From NCBI RefSeq assembly GCF_031882575.1, contig NZ_CP134772.1, forward strand, positions 1,569,001 to 1,633,000: DNA of 64,000 bases, in the 5' to 3' direction. This document shows, piece after piece, positions 40,804-49,138 of the stretch. Every line of letters begins with the position of its first letter. The stretch's first letter is position 1. The notes below the pieces were generated by a model, which was given only the letters and a program-made list of their open reading frames with translations, had not been told where the DNA came from and did not search any database. Origin of the DNA: Pseudomonas sp. VD-NE ins. GTDB lineage: Bacteria > Pseudomonadota > Gammaproteobacteria > Pseudomonadales > Pseudomonadaceae. A program made the translations under genes and the position numbers.

Positions 40804-41919
40804 ATGAAGCGAATGGCCGGACTTTCCGCACTTGCCTTGATTATCTCCAGCACCAGCGGCTGCGGATGGGTCTGGGGGCCGGAAGGTTATTTCCGCGACC
40901 GTGGTAGCGATTACCTGCAAGCGCAACAGACTGCACCGATGCAACTGCCGCCGGAAGTCAGCACTTCCAAGCGTCTGGATCCGCTTTTGCCGATCCCGCG
41001 TAACGTCGCTGATGACACCGCCAAGGGCGAATACATTGTGCCGCGTCCTCAGCCGCTGTCGGCCGTTGCCGATGCCAGCGATTACTCACTGCAGAAGAGC
41101 GGTGACTCGCGTTGGGTCGTGGCCCAGCACCCACCGGCCGAAGTCTGGCCAGTGGCGGTGCAGTTCTTCCAGGACAACGGTTTCCGTCTGGATGAACAGC
41201 GCCCGCAAACCGGCGAATTCACCACCACCTGGCAGCATTCCGACGAACTGTCCGCGGCCATGGCCAAGCGCCTGAGCGCAGCTGGCATCGCCAGCGACAG
41301 CGAAACCCGCGTGCGTGTGCGGATCGAGCCGGGCGTGCAGCGCAACACCAGTGAAATCTACGTGGTCAGCGCCGAGCGTCCTGCCGGCAGCACTGCCGAC
41401 GTGGCCTTCACCAACCGTTCGGTCAACACTGGCCTGGACGCGGCGCTGGTCGACGACATGCTCGCGAGCATGAGCCGTATCTCCGAGAAGGGCGGTTCGG
41501 TGTCGATGCTGGCCTCGCGTGATTTCGATACGCCAAGCCGCGTCAGCCTCAGCGAAGACGGCAGCGGCAACCCGGTGTTGAACGTCGGTACCGATCTGGA
41601 CCGTGCCTGGTCGAGCGTTGGCCGTGCACTGGAACAAGGCGAATGGCGCGTTGAAGACATCAACCGTAGCCTCGGCCTGTACTACATCAACCTGGCCGAA
41701 AAAGCCGAGAAGAAAGACGACAAGCCTGGTTTCTTCAGCAGCCTGTTCGGCAGTGCGCCGAGCAAGGAAGAAGTTGAAGCCCGTGCCGAGCGTTATCAGG
41801 TTCGCCTGAGCAAGGTTGGCGAGAACATTCAGGTGACCGTCGAGAAAAACATTAACACCGTTGCGCCGGCTGAAGTGGCACGCAAAGTGTTGAGCGTGAT
41901 TCAGGACAACCTGGGCTGA
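40804..41919 (+). CDS. bamC: Outer-membrane assembly lipoprotein BamC (NlpB)
   Basis: 371 residues. The lipoprotein signal ends in the lipobox TSGC after MKRMAGLSALALIISSTS. An unstructured N-terminal part (YFRDRGSDYLQAQQTAPMQL) that contacts BamD is followed by two helix-grip domains. BamC is a lipoprotein of the BAM complex that inserts beta-barrel proteins. The operon continues to the MBL-fold gene 6 bp later. Confidence 0.96.
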   Translation: MKRMAGLSALALIISSTSGCGWVWGPEGYFRDRGSDYLQAQQTAPMQLPPEVSTSKRLDPLLPIPRNVADDTAKGEYIVPRPQPLSAVADASDYSLQKSGDSRWVVAQHPPAEVWPVAVQFFQDNGFRLDEQRPQTGEFTTTWQHSDELSAAMAKRLSAAGIASDSETRVRVRIEPGVQRNTSEIYVVSAERPAGSTADVAFTNRSVNTGLDAALVDDMLASMSRISEKGGSVSMLASRDFDTPSRVSLSEDGSGNPVLNVGTDLDRAWSSVGRALEQGEWRVEDINRSLGLYYINLAEKAEKKDDKPGFFSSLFGSAPSKEEVEARAERYQVRLSKVGENIQVTVEKNINTVAPAEVARKVLSVIQDNLG

Positions 41920-41925
41920 TCAACC

Positions 41926-42687
41926 ATGCGTTTTGCCGTTCTCGGCAGCGGTAGCCAAGGGAACGGCACGCTGATCGCCAGTGCTGATACGTATGTGCTG
42001 GTGGATTGTGGTTTTTCCCTTCGGGAAACCGAAAAACGCCTGTTGCGCCTGGGTGTGAACCCGGCGCAACTGAGCGCGATACTCGTAACCCACGAACATG
42101 CCGACCACGTGCATGGCGTGGGTTTGCTGTCTCGGCGCTACAATCTACCGGTCTACCTCAGTCGCGGCACACTGCGCGGGATGCGCAAACCGATCGAACC
42201 CGCAGGTTTTCTGGCCGGCGGCGAGCAACTGCAGATCGGTGCACTGAACATCGGGGTCATTGCCGTGGCCCATGATGCGCAGGAACCGACCCAGTATGTC
42301 TTCAGTGATCACGAGCAGCGGCGCTTCGGCCTGCTGACCGACCTGGGTTCCTACTGCGAGCGGGTGCTGGACGGTTATCGGGATCTCGATGCGTTGATGA
42401 TCGAGTCCAATCATTGCCGCGACATGCTGGCCCGTGGTCATTACCCGTACTTTCTCAAGCAACGGGTGGGCGGCGAGCTGGGACATTTGAACAACCATCA
42501 GGCGGCATTCCTGGTGTCCGAGTTGGGCTGGCAGGGCTTGCAACATTTGGTCCTGGCCCATCTGAGCAGCAAGAACAACCTGCCGCAGCTGGCCCGGCAA
42601 TGTTTTGTCGACACCCTCGGGTGCGACCCGGACTGGCTGCAACTGGCCGATCAAGATTCAGGGCTCGACTGGCGCCACATCGCCTAG
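41926..42687 (+). CDS. MBL-fold metallo-hydrolase (YycJ/WalJ-like)
   Basis: 253 residues starting MRFAVLGSGSQGNGTLI, the YycJ-type N-terminus. The metal motif is HEHADH (56–61), and further ligands appear in VAHDAQEP and in ESNHCRDML. It belongs to the beta-lactamase-fold phosphodiesterase/nuclease group, and its substrate here is unknown. It lies 6 bp after bamC and 28 bp before purC, an order recalled for P. aeruginosa (PA1011–PA1013). Confidence 0.9.
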   Translation: MRFAVLGSGSQGNGTLIASADTYVLVDCGFSLRETEKRLLRLGVNPAQLSAILVTHEHADHVHGVGLLSRRYNLPVYLSRGTLRGMRKPIEPAGFLAGGEQLQIGALNIGVIAVAHDAQEPTQYVFSDHEQRRFGLLTDLGSYCERVLDGYRDLDALMIESNHCRDMLARGHYPYFLKQRVGGELGHLNNHQAAFLVSELGWQGLQHLVLAHLSSKNNLPQLARQCFVDTLGCDPDWLQLADQDSGLDWRHIA

Positions 42688-42715
42688 CCCACCTACTTAG
42701 CAAGCGGAGCCCATC

Positions 42716-43429
42716 ATGGAAAAACGTGAAGAACTCTACCGCGGCAAAGCCAAATCGGTTTACAAGACCGACGACGCTGACCGCTTGATCCTGCTGTTTC
42801 GCAACGACACCTCAGCGTTCGACGGCAAGCGCATCGAGCAGCTCGACCGCAAAGGCATGGTCAACAACAAGTTCAACGCCTTCATCATGCAGAAACTCGA
42901 AGCGGCCGGCGTACCGACCCAATTCGACAAGCTGCTGGCCGACAACGAAGTGCTGGTCAAGAAGCTCGACATGATCCCGGTCGAGTGCGTCGTGCGTAAC
43001 TACGCCGCCGGCAGCCTGGTCAAGCGTCTGGGCGTCGAAGAAGGCCTGAAGCTCAACCCTTACACCTTCGAACTGTTCCTCAAGGACGACGCCAAGGGCG
43101 ACCCGTTCATCAACGAATCCCACGTCGTGGCGTTCGGTTGGGGCACCGCCGAGCAACTGGTTCGCATGAAAGAACTGTCGCTCAAGGTCAACGAAGTCCT
43201 GACCAAGCTGTTCGACGACGCCGGCCTGCTGCTGGTCGACTTCAAGCTTGAATTTGGCGTGTTCAGCGACGGCTCCATCGTCCTCGGCGACGAGTTCAGC
43301 CCGGACGGCTGCCGTCTGTGGGACAAGGACACCAAGAAGAAGATGGACAAAGACCGCTTCCGTCAGGGCCTCGGTGACGTCATCGAAGCCTATGAAGAAG
43401 TCGCCAATCGTCTGGGCGTACCGCTTTAA
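42716..43429 (+). CDS. purC: SAICAR synthetase
   Basis: 237 residues. The start [20 protein letters not shown] and the motif [17 protein letters not shown] are typical of PurC, and [20 protein letters not shown] contains the ATP/Mg site. It joins CAIR and aspartate in purine synthesis. The gene is followed after about 80 bp by tRNA-Ser. Confidence 0.98.
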   Translation: MEKREELYRGKAKSVYKTDDADRLILLFRNDTSAFDGKRIEQLDRKGMVNNKFNAFIMQKLEAAGVPTQFDKLLADNEVLVKKLDMIPVECVVRNYAAGSLVKRLGVEEGLKLNPYTFELFLKDDAKGDPFINESHVVAFGWGTAEQLVRMKELSLKVNEVLTKLFDDAGLLLVDFKLEFGVFSDGSIVLGDEFSPDGCRLWDKDTKKKMDKDRFRQGLGDVIEAYEEVANRLGVPL

Positions 43430-43512
43430 TCGACGCAAGCATCTGATAGCACGAAGAAAATTTCGAAAGAGGGTTTGCTTTCGGTAAAAGTGTTGTTATG
43501 ATGCGCGCCGTT

Positions 43513-43602
43513 GGAGAGATGCCAGAGTGGCCGAATGGGACGGATTCGAAATCCGTTGTACCTTCACCGGTACCTAGGGTTCGAATCCCTATCTCTCCGC
43601 CA
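43513..43602 (+). tRNA. tRNA-Ser (anticodon CGA)
   Basis: The acceptor stem GGAGAGAT pairs with ATCTCTCC, followed by G and an encoded CCA. The anticodon arm is ACGGA-TTCGAAA-TCCGT with anticodon CGA, reading UCG. A long variable arm (TTGTACCTTCACCGGTACCT region) and the T-arm AGGGTTCGAATCCCT are present, as expected for class II tRNA-Ser. Confidence 0.98.
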
Positions 43603-43605
43603 TTA
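43582..43605 (+). repeat. Candidate attachment site copy 1 (3' end of tRNA-Ser)
   Basis: The last 21 bases of the tRNA gene plus TTA recur at 46353–46376 with 22 of 24 identical bases. A tRNA 3' end is a classical target for integrases. The enclosed 2.75 kb carries the acyltransferase gene. Confidence 0.65.
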
Positions 43606-43620
43606 TTGAACAAGACTAAG

Positions 43621-43654
43621 CCCCCGTAATCATTGCTGATTACGGGGGTTTTTT
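43621..43654 (+). terminator. Intrinsic terminator after tRNA-Ser
   Basis: CCCCCGTAATCA-TTGC-TGATTACGGGGG is a perfect 12-bp stem followed by six T. Confidence 0.95.
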
Positions 43655-44172
43655 CGTTTCCGGGCTTTCGTTCAGGGCGTTTCCAAGGCTAAAGGCACCT
43701 AAGGGCGCCCCGGGGCATTGCGCGGTTCCCTGCACTGCAATTTGGCCTTGTTCGGTGATGAGCGACTGTCGCGCACCCCTAAGCTGCTTGAGCGGCTGCA
43801 AGGGGCCTCTGAGTCGGTTGCGTGTTCTTGGTGGGGGGTGAACTGAACTCGCTGGCAGATCGGCAGATCGGCAGATCGGAGGAGGAAGGCAGGCTATCAC
43901 TCGCAAGATCAAAGGCGGCCCTGACGGGTATGCAGATCGACTGGAGTTATGGGGTATCAAAGGCGTCGGCGAACGGGGGGGGCTGATTGCCCTCGCGTGT
44001 GCCTGGCTCTTATCAATGTAATCCGTTTGCGCTCGCATTGATCATGTCGTTGCTGGCCTGACCAAAGACGTCGTGCATTCAGCAATCTTTTCCGAATGCA
44101 CAAGTTTCCTATTGTCGTCCTTGATTCCAGCCAGTCAGCTCTACCCAGAGATCAATTGGCTATGGTTAACGA
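43655..44172. other. Non-coding islet sequence with possible gene remnants
   Basis: 518 bp without an intact gene. In one plus-strand frame near 43750–43850 it reads FGDERLSRTPKLLERLQGAS, which resembles the N-terminal part of IS4-type transposases. A later frame (about 43890–44020) reads PDGYADRLELWGIKGVGERG and is interrupted. Both are short and out of frame with each other, and could be decayed mobile-element genes. GGCAGATC is repeated three times in tandem at 43854–43877. Confidence 0.35.
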
Positions 44173-46170
44173 CTAAAGTTGTGAGGTGCGCTCATTTTTT
44201 TCGTGGAGCAGAGATTTTAGAATGTAGGGAGCAACGTATTGTGAGCCATACATGGATAGATGGTTTCTGTCGTTGTATAGAACTTTTCCGCCCTTCGCAG
44301 CGTAGCAACTGTCGGAATCGCAGAACAGCGACGATAAATCAATTATTTTTACGTTAACGAAGTCTTTTGCAACGCGTTGAACAATCTCTTTATAAGCGGA
44401 ATTTACACTGTCCTGATCGTACACTTCCCTCGGGAATGAGCAGCCATCATTCTTTTCGGTAATTCTAAAAGGTCTCGTCACACATGCCGATGGGTCAAAT
44501 GGCAGGGTTGGATTGTCCAAAACCACCACAACGTTTTTCTTTGCTTCAGACAGCATTTCGAAGGATCTTCTCATGCCTGATTCGAGGACTTTTCTGAAAT
44601 CTTTCTCAGCAGGGTTTCGAATGTCTACAGCGTCCTCCCAAGAGCATTTTGGGTTATGCGCAAGTAGTACGTTTACTACGCTGCTGTCTTTTGATGCGTA
44701 ATCATAAGCCTCATTGATTAGACGATAGGCATTCGCGCGAACCTTCGCGGCGGCTTTGTCCTTTTGTGCAGTAGACGTATCATAAAAGGGTGCAGCACAA
44801 CTGGCCGGAAACACAGCTAAACCTTGGTCGGCCGTAGAGTAGGTGCTTAGACCAGCAAATAGGTGTGCTGCATGTGAGTCGCCTATAACCGTGCTGGTAA
44901 TCGAGCCGTCCTGAATCAGGCAGGGGTTATCAGTCATGGTGTTCCAGTCGGGAAATCTGATTGCGCAATTCGTCAGGGAAATGGCAGTATTCTTCTCGAT
45001 GGCTCGGGCTACTTCGTTTTTAGTCTCTAGCGGGGTAGCGGTTGGGTGTTTATAGGTTGCAAATCCACCAAGCGCGATAACTATCATCAGTCCGACAAAC
45101 GCCGGGGTTTGACGTGGCTGCTTTACTATTCCCGCGCGAAGCGGCTTCTCGATTAATGAGTAAGTAATCCACGCCAGTAATAGTGATGCTGCGACCGCTG
45201 CCGATCTTATCTCAATGCTGGTTTCTTCACTTTGGACTATGCGGGCGAACGCAAGCAGAGGCCAGTGCCAGAGGTACAGTGGAAAGCTGATCAAACCTAT
45301 AGCTACAGCCATCCGTGTTGAGAAAATTCTTCTGTTAATTATAGATGAAGGTCCTGCTGCTATTAGCAGCAATGAACCCAGCACAGGAAGTATTGCGCGC
45401 CAGCCTGGGAATTGATCGCTCGACTTGAAGCTAAATAGTGCGAAAAATATGAGTGCGAGCCCGGCAGCGCTTAGCGCGTCATTGAGTCTGGCATGCTGTC
45501 CTTCGAACTTCGACACCCACCACGGCTGTAAGCAAGCCCATGCCAGCAATGTGCCTGCCAGCAGTTCCCATGCGCGGGTCGGCAGAAGGTAGAATGTGGC
45601 GTTTGGATCTATACTTATGAAGTAGAGATTCAAAAGCAGTGAAACCAATCCAATGGCCAAAATTATCTTGATGGCGCTAAGTCTTACCTTCCATGCCGCC
45701 CAAAGTATAATAGGGAATAGCAGGTAGAATTGCTCTTCAATTGCTAGTGACCATAGATGCAGTAATGGTTTTAGTTCTGCTGCGGTGTCGAAATATCCGC
45801 TCTCGTACCAGAATGAAAAATTCGCTACAAATCCTGCGCCCGCTGCGATTTGCTTGGATAGTTCGGTCATCTCATTCGGTAACAAGACAAGCTTTCCAGC
45901 GACCCAGCAAGATACTAGCACCAGGGTTAAGGCTGGAAAGATTCGACGTATCCTTCGGGCGTAAAAATCTGAAAAGCTGAAAGTGCCTCGGTCAATGCTT
46001 TTAAGTAGTATGGTGCCGATCAAGAAACCGGATATGACAAAGAATATATCAACGCCTACGAATCCTCCTGGCACCAGAGTCGGGAACGCATGAAAGATCA
46101 CGACAGAAATAACAGCCAGCGCACGAAGGCCGTCTATGTCTCTTCTGTATTTTAAATTGGGGTTTGTCAT
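44173..46170 (-). CDS. OafA/YrhL-type O-acyltransferase with SGNH domain
   Basis: 665 residues. The first ~370 form an acyltransferase-3 membrane domain with about ten segments, starting YRRDIDGLRALAVISVVIFH and containing FFVISGFLIGTILL and SLAIEEQFYLLFPIILW. The C-terminal ~250 form a periplasmic SGNH domain with VIGDSHAAHLFAG and NDRNHLSMYGSQYV. Such proteins O-acetylate lipopolysaccharide or other surface glycans. The gene is visibly more AT-rich than its neighbours and lies alone between two tRNA-end repeats, so horizontal gain is likely. No other O-antigen gene is inside the islet. Confidence 0.92.
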   Translation of the reverse strand: MTNPNLKYRRDIDGLRALAVISVVIFHAFPTLVPGGFVGVDIFFVISGFLIGTILLKSIDRGTFSFSDFYARRIRRIFPALTLVLVSCWVAGKLVLLPNEMTELSKQIAAGAGFVANFSFWYESGYFDTAAELKPLLHLWSLAIEEQFYLLFPIILWAAWKVRLSAIKIILAIGLVSLLLNLYFISIDPNATFYLLPTRAWELLAGTLLAWACLQPWWVSKFEGQHARLNDALSAAGLALIFFALFSFKSSDQFPGWRAILPVLGSLLLIAAGPSSIINRRIFSTRMAVAIGLISFPLYLWHWPLLAFARIVQSEETSIEIRSAAVAASLLLAWITYSLIEKPLRAGIVKQPRQTPAFVGLMIVIALGGFATYKHPTATPLETKNEVARAIEKNTAISLTNCAIRFPDWNTMTDNPCLIQDGSITSTVIGDSHAAHLFAGLSTYSTADQGLAVFPASCAAPFYDTSTAQKDKAAAKVRANAYRLINEAYDYASKDSSVVNVLLAHNPKCSWEDAVDIRNPAEKDFRKVLESGMRRSFEMLSEAKKNVVVVLDNPTLPFDPSACVTRPFRITEKNDGCSFPREVYDQDSVNSAYKEIVQRVAKDFVNVKIIDLSSLFCDSDSCYAAKGGKVLYNDRNHLSMYGSQYVAPYILKSLLHEKNERTSQL

Positions 46171-46352
46171 TGACGTTGGCTCATTTTATTGCTAGGTGCG
46201 AGGCGAGGGCGGAAGGTCGCGATAGTGCCATTATTTTATTGCTTAGGAAACTCCGATCTACTTGCCGCTACACGCAGCAAATTGAAAACAGCTTTGGCGT
46301 TCAGCGATATCTACTGCGAAGGGGAGATTTTGTTGGGGGTTAATAAGGGCGG

Positions 46353-46376
46353 CGAATCCCTCTCTCTTCGCCATTA
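46353..46376 (+). repeat. Candidate attachment site copy 2 (partial tRNA-Ser 3' end)
   Basis: CGAATCCCT, TCTCT and CGCCATTA agree with the tRNA end at 43582–43605, with two substitutions. The similarity extends weakly into the T-arm (AGGG plus a one-base insertion). A terminator follows, as after the intact tRNA. Confidence 0.65.
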
Positions 46377-46383
46377 CACAGAA

Positions 46384-46416
46384 AAAGCCCCGTAGACAAA
46401 TCTAGGGGGCTTTCTC
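46384..46416 (+). terminator. Intrinsic terminator behind the att-like repeat
   Basis: AAAGCCCCGTAGA-CAAA-TCTAGGGGGCTTT forms a 13-bp stem with one mismatch, followed by CTC. It probably served the original tRNA-Ser transcript before the insertion. Confidence 0.75.
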
Positions 46417-46605
46417 GTTTCAGCAGAAGCAACATCACTTCCGCACCAGGCATTCACGACTGCGAATGCCCCTGCTTCCTTTTGATCAAGTCATTCACAT
46501 CCTTATGCGTCGAGTTAGGCGAGGACTTGTCCTCGCAGGCTGAGCTGAGGAGGGTTTTCACTTCTTCCCTGGCATTGGGGATAAAGACTGCATCGACCCG
46601 CGCAG

Positions 46606-46797
46606 TTAAATCTCCTTAACCGGCGTCTCCCCTTGCACAGCCTTGATCAACCCGATCACATGCAAGCAATCCGCCTTGTTCACGTAAGACTCGCCACTGG
46701 CGATGGTCTCGTGGTTACCCGCCCTCAGTCTCCAGCGCCATTGCCCTTTGCCGGTGCTCGGGGTGCCTCTGGTTTGCCTGTAAATCTCGAAATACAT
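46606..46797 (-). CDS. Small YegP/DUF1508-like protein
   Basis: 63 residues: MYFEIYRQTRGTPSTGKGQW and RWRLRAGNHETIASGESYVN, followed by KADCLHVIGLIKAV. The pattern Y-x-x-Y…WRWRLKA-x-N…IA-x-SE-x-Y is that of the DUF1508 (YegP) domain, a single repeat here. The function is unknown. It is monocistronic. The start at 46797 has GGAGCGAACTGA upstream. Confidence 0.8.
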   Translation of the reverse strand: MYFEIYRQTRGTPSTGKGQWRWRLRAGNHETIASGESYVNKADCLHVIGLIKAVQGETPVKEI

Positions 46798-47021
46798 TCA
46801 GTTCGCTCCATGCGATTTATTTGTGCGGCAACCTCTGTGACGCATCGACGCAAGCCTAGCGCGGACGTTTTTTTTCGCTATCTGACATTTGTTTCCAATC
46901 GTTCGCGGATGTTTCTGAAGGGCGCGGTCTAGAGCGCGGCAATTGGCCTGTGGATTGGCCAATATGACGCCGTCTGATCCTTGCAACGTCGTCGACGCTC
47001 CTGCTTAATACGGGACGGCTC

Positions 47022-48041
47022 ATGGCGTCGAATATCGTTCGACGACCGACAAACACTATAAAAAGAGCACTCCTTTTGACTGAGCACGGAACGCAACAGG
47101 ACGGGCAGGTGACGTTATCGCTGGTGATCCCCGTTTTTAACGAGGAGGACAGCCTTGATACGTTTCTACGGCGTATCAATGAGGTCTTTCAGGCGCAAGC
47201 GTTGATCGATCTTGAGCTGGTGTTCGTCAACGACGGCAGCACCGATGCCACCCTCGAACGCCTGCTCGAACATCAGCGGCACGATGCGCGGCTGCGTATC
47301 GTCGACCTGAGCCGCAACTTCGGCAAGGAAGCGGCGCTGTCCGCCGGTTTGCAGACCGCGACGGGGCAGATCGTGGTGCCAATTGACGCCGATCTGCAGG
47401 ACCCGCCCGAGGTTATTCTGCAGATGATCGAGCGCTGGCGAGAAGGCTTTGAAGTGGTGCTCGGTCATCGCGTCAGCCGTCGCAGCGACACCTGGGCCAA
47501 GCAGACGTCGGCCCACTGGTTCTATCGCTTGCACAACAAAATTGCCGAACAACCTTTACCTGAAAACGTCGGCGATTTTCGTCTGATGGATCGCTGCGTC
47601 GTCGATGCGTTGCTGACGCTGCCCGAATCCCGGCGCTTCATGAAAGGCCTGTTCGCCTGGGTCGGATTTCGCACCACCCGCGTCGATTACGAACGCCCGG
47701 AGCGCGTGGCGGGGCAGAGCAAGTTCAACGGCTGGCGCCTGTGGAATTTCGCGTTGGAGGGCATCACCAGTTTCAGCACCGAGCCGCTGCGGATCTGGAC
47801 GTATGTGGGCGCGCTGGTGTCGCTGGTGTCTTTTGCGTTCGCCATGTTCATTGTCCTGCGCACGCTGATTCACGGTGTCGACATGCCCGGTTATGCCTCG
47901 CTGATGGTGGCCGTGACATTTCTCGGTGGGCTGCAATTGATCGGCATCGGGGTGCTCGGTGAGTACCTGGGCCGCACGTATATCGAATCCAAACGCCGAC
48001 CGGTTTTTCTGGTGCGTCGCGTCTACGACCCCAAGGACTGA
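47022..48041 (+). CDS. GtrB/DPM-type family 2 glycosyltransferase
   Basis: 339 residues. The GT2 domain has LSLVIPVFNEEDSLDTFLRR, VNDGSTDATLE and the metal motif PIDADLQDPPE. Two C-terminal membrane segments (WTYVGALVSLVSFAFAMFIV and VAVTFLGGLQLIGIGVLGEY) are typical of undecaprenyl-phosphate glucosyltransferases such as GtrB and ArnC. It loads a sugar on the lipid carrier. The first ATG (47022) gives a poorly conserved leader; a TTG at 47076–47078 near a purine-rich site is an alternative start. It heads a four-gene operon with overlapping ends. Confidence 0.9.
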   Translation: MASNIVRRPTNTIKRALLLTEHGTQQDGQVTLSLVIPVFNEEDSLDTFLRRINEVFQAQALIDLELVFVNDGSTDATLERLLEHQRHDARLRIVDLSRNFGKEAALSAGLQTATGQIVVPIDADLQDPPEVILQMIERWREGFEVVLGHRVSRRSDTWAKQTSAHWFYRLHNKIAEQPLPENVGDFRLMDRCVVDALLTLPESRRFMKGLFAWVGFRTTRVDYERPERVAGQSKFNGWRLWNFALEGITSFSTEPLRIWTYVGALVSLVSFAFAMFIVLRTLIHGVDMPGYASLMVAVTFLGGLQLIGIGVLGEYLGRTYIESKRRPVFLVRRVYDPKD

Positions 48042-48044
48042 TAC

Positions 48045-48755
48045 ATGGATCTCAAGGAAACCGACATCCTCGGCGACAGCATCAACGAGCATTGGTATTA
48101 CTGCTCGAAAGCCGCGGCCACCCGGCGTTTGCTGGGAGATGCAGCCATCGGCCGAATCCTCGATGTCGGCGCCGGTTCGGGGTTTTTCTCCCACCATCTG
48201 CTGACGCACACCGATGCGCGGGAGGCGTGGTGCGTCGACATCAGTTATCCGGCCGACTCCAGTGCGACAACCGCTGGCAAACCCGTGCACTACCGTCGCG
48301 CAATCGACACTCTCGATGCCGATCTGGTGCTGCTGATGGACGTGCTGGAACATGTTGATGACGACCTCGGGCTGCTCAAGATGTACGTCGACAAGGTACC
48401 GTCCGGCAGCCGCTTTCTGATGACGGTGCCGGCATTCCAGTTCCTGTGGAGTGGCCACGATGATTTTCTCGAACACAAGCGCCGCTACACCCTGGCGCAG
48501 TTCGAAACCCTGGCGCGTGATGCCGGTTTGACGGTGCAGCGCGGTGCCTATTATTTCGGCGCGGTGTTTCCGATTGCGGCGGCGTTGCGCTTGCTGCCGC
48601 AAGGCGCGCAAGCCCAACCGCCGCGCTCGCAACTCAAGCGTCATCATCCGCTGGTGAACGGCGTCCTCAAGACTTTATGCAGCCTTGAACTGCCGTTGAT
48701 GGGGATCAACCGTCTGGCCGGTTTGAGTGTGTTCGTGTTGGCGCGCAAACCGTGA
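48045..48755 (+). CDS. Class I SAM-dependent methyltransferase
   Basis: 236 residues. Motif I is ILDVGAGSGFFSHHLL, followed by the acidic loop CVDISYP and motif LVLLMDVLEHVDDDLGLLKM. These features match class I methyltransferases often found in glycan and lipid clusters. The substrate is unknown. It starts 3 bp after the glycosyltransferase and overlaps the next gene by 4 bp, so it acts in the same pathway, perhaps capping the carrier-linked sugar (inference). Confidence 0.87.
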   Translation: MDLKETDILGDSINEHWYYCSKAAATRRLLGDAAIGRILDVGAGSGFFSHHLLTHTDAREAWCVDISYPADSSATTAGKPVHYRRAIDTLDADLVLLMDVLEHVDDDLGLLKMYVDKVPSGSRFLMTVPAFQFLWSGHDDFLEHKRRYTLAQFETLARDAGLTVQRGAYYFGAVFPIAAALRLLPQGAQAQPPRSQLKRHHPLVNGVLKTLCSLELPLMGINRLAGLSVFVLARKP

Positions 48756-49138
48756 CCTCGGCGCAAAAATCAGCATTGATTCAGCGTGGTTTGCGCTTTG
48801 CCATAACCGGGTTGTTTGTCACCGCGCTGCATGCGCTGGTGGCGGTGCTGTTCATCAACTTCATTGCCGCGCAACCGCCGCTGGCCAACGGCGTGGCGTT
48901 TGCCGTGGCGACGGTGGTGTCCTACGTGATCAACACCACCTGGAGTTTTTCTGCCCGTTTGCACGGGCGAACGTTGCGGCGTTTTCTGTTGGTTTCCACA
49001 GGTGGTTTTTTCCTGGCGATGTTTGTTGCCTGGGCGGCGCAGATTGCCGGCTTGCCCTACCTGCTGGGCATCGTTGCGGTAGCGTTGACGATTCCAGCGT
49101 TTACCTTTGTCTTGCACAATTTCTGGACGTATCGATGA
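48752..49138 (+). CDS. GtrA-family flippase-like membrane protein
   Basis: 128 residues starting with GTG that overlaps the previous stop (GTGA). Four membrane segments carry GtrA motifs: FAITGLFVTALHALVAVLFI, VVSYVINTTWSF and FVLHNFWTYR. GtrA proteins are thought to flip undecaprenyl-phosphate-linked sugars across the inner membrane. It fits directly between the GT2 enzyme and the large membrane protein in this operon. Confidence 0.9.
   Translation: MTSAQKSALIQRGLRFAITGLFVTALHALVAVLFINFIAAQPPLANGVAFAVATVVSYVINTTWSFSARLHGRTLRRFLLVSTGGFFLAMFVAWAAQIAGLPYLLGIVAVALTIPAFTFVLHNFWTYR

Larger units (their letters stand above)
46171..46605. other. Right end of the islet and non-coding gap
   Basis: 435 bp without an intact gene. 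It contains the promoter side of the acyltransferase, the second tRNA-end repeat (46353–46376) and its terminator. Downstream on the minus strand (46465–46605) an open stretch reads FIPNAREEVKTLLSSACEDK onward but lacks a normal start codon, so it may be a gene remnant. Confidence 0.45.

Noticed and set aside
43640..44038. A 132-codon minus-strand frame beside tRNA-Ser
   Set aside because: Proline-rich, no ribosome binding site, no recognisable domain, and it overlaps the terminator; plus-strand remnants are a better explanation of this region.
46189..46395. A 68-codon plus-strand frame ending near the att-like repeat
   Set aside because: It spans the tRNA-like repeat and the terminator, lacks a ribosome binding site and resembles no protein.
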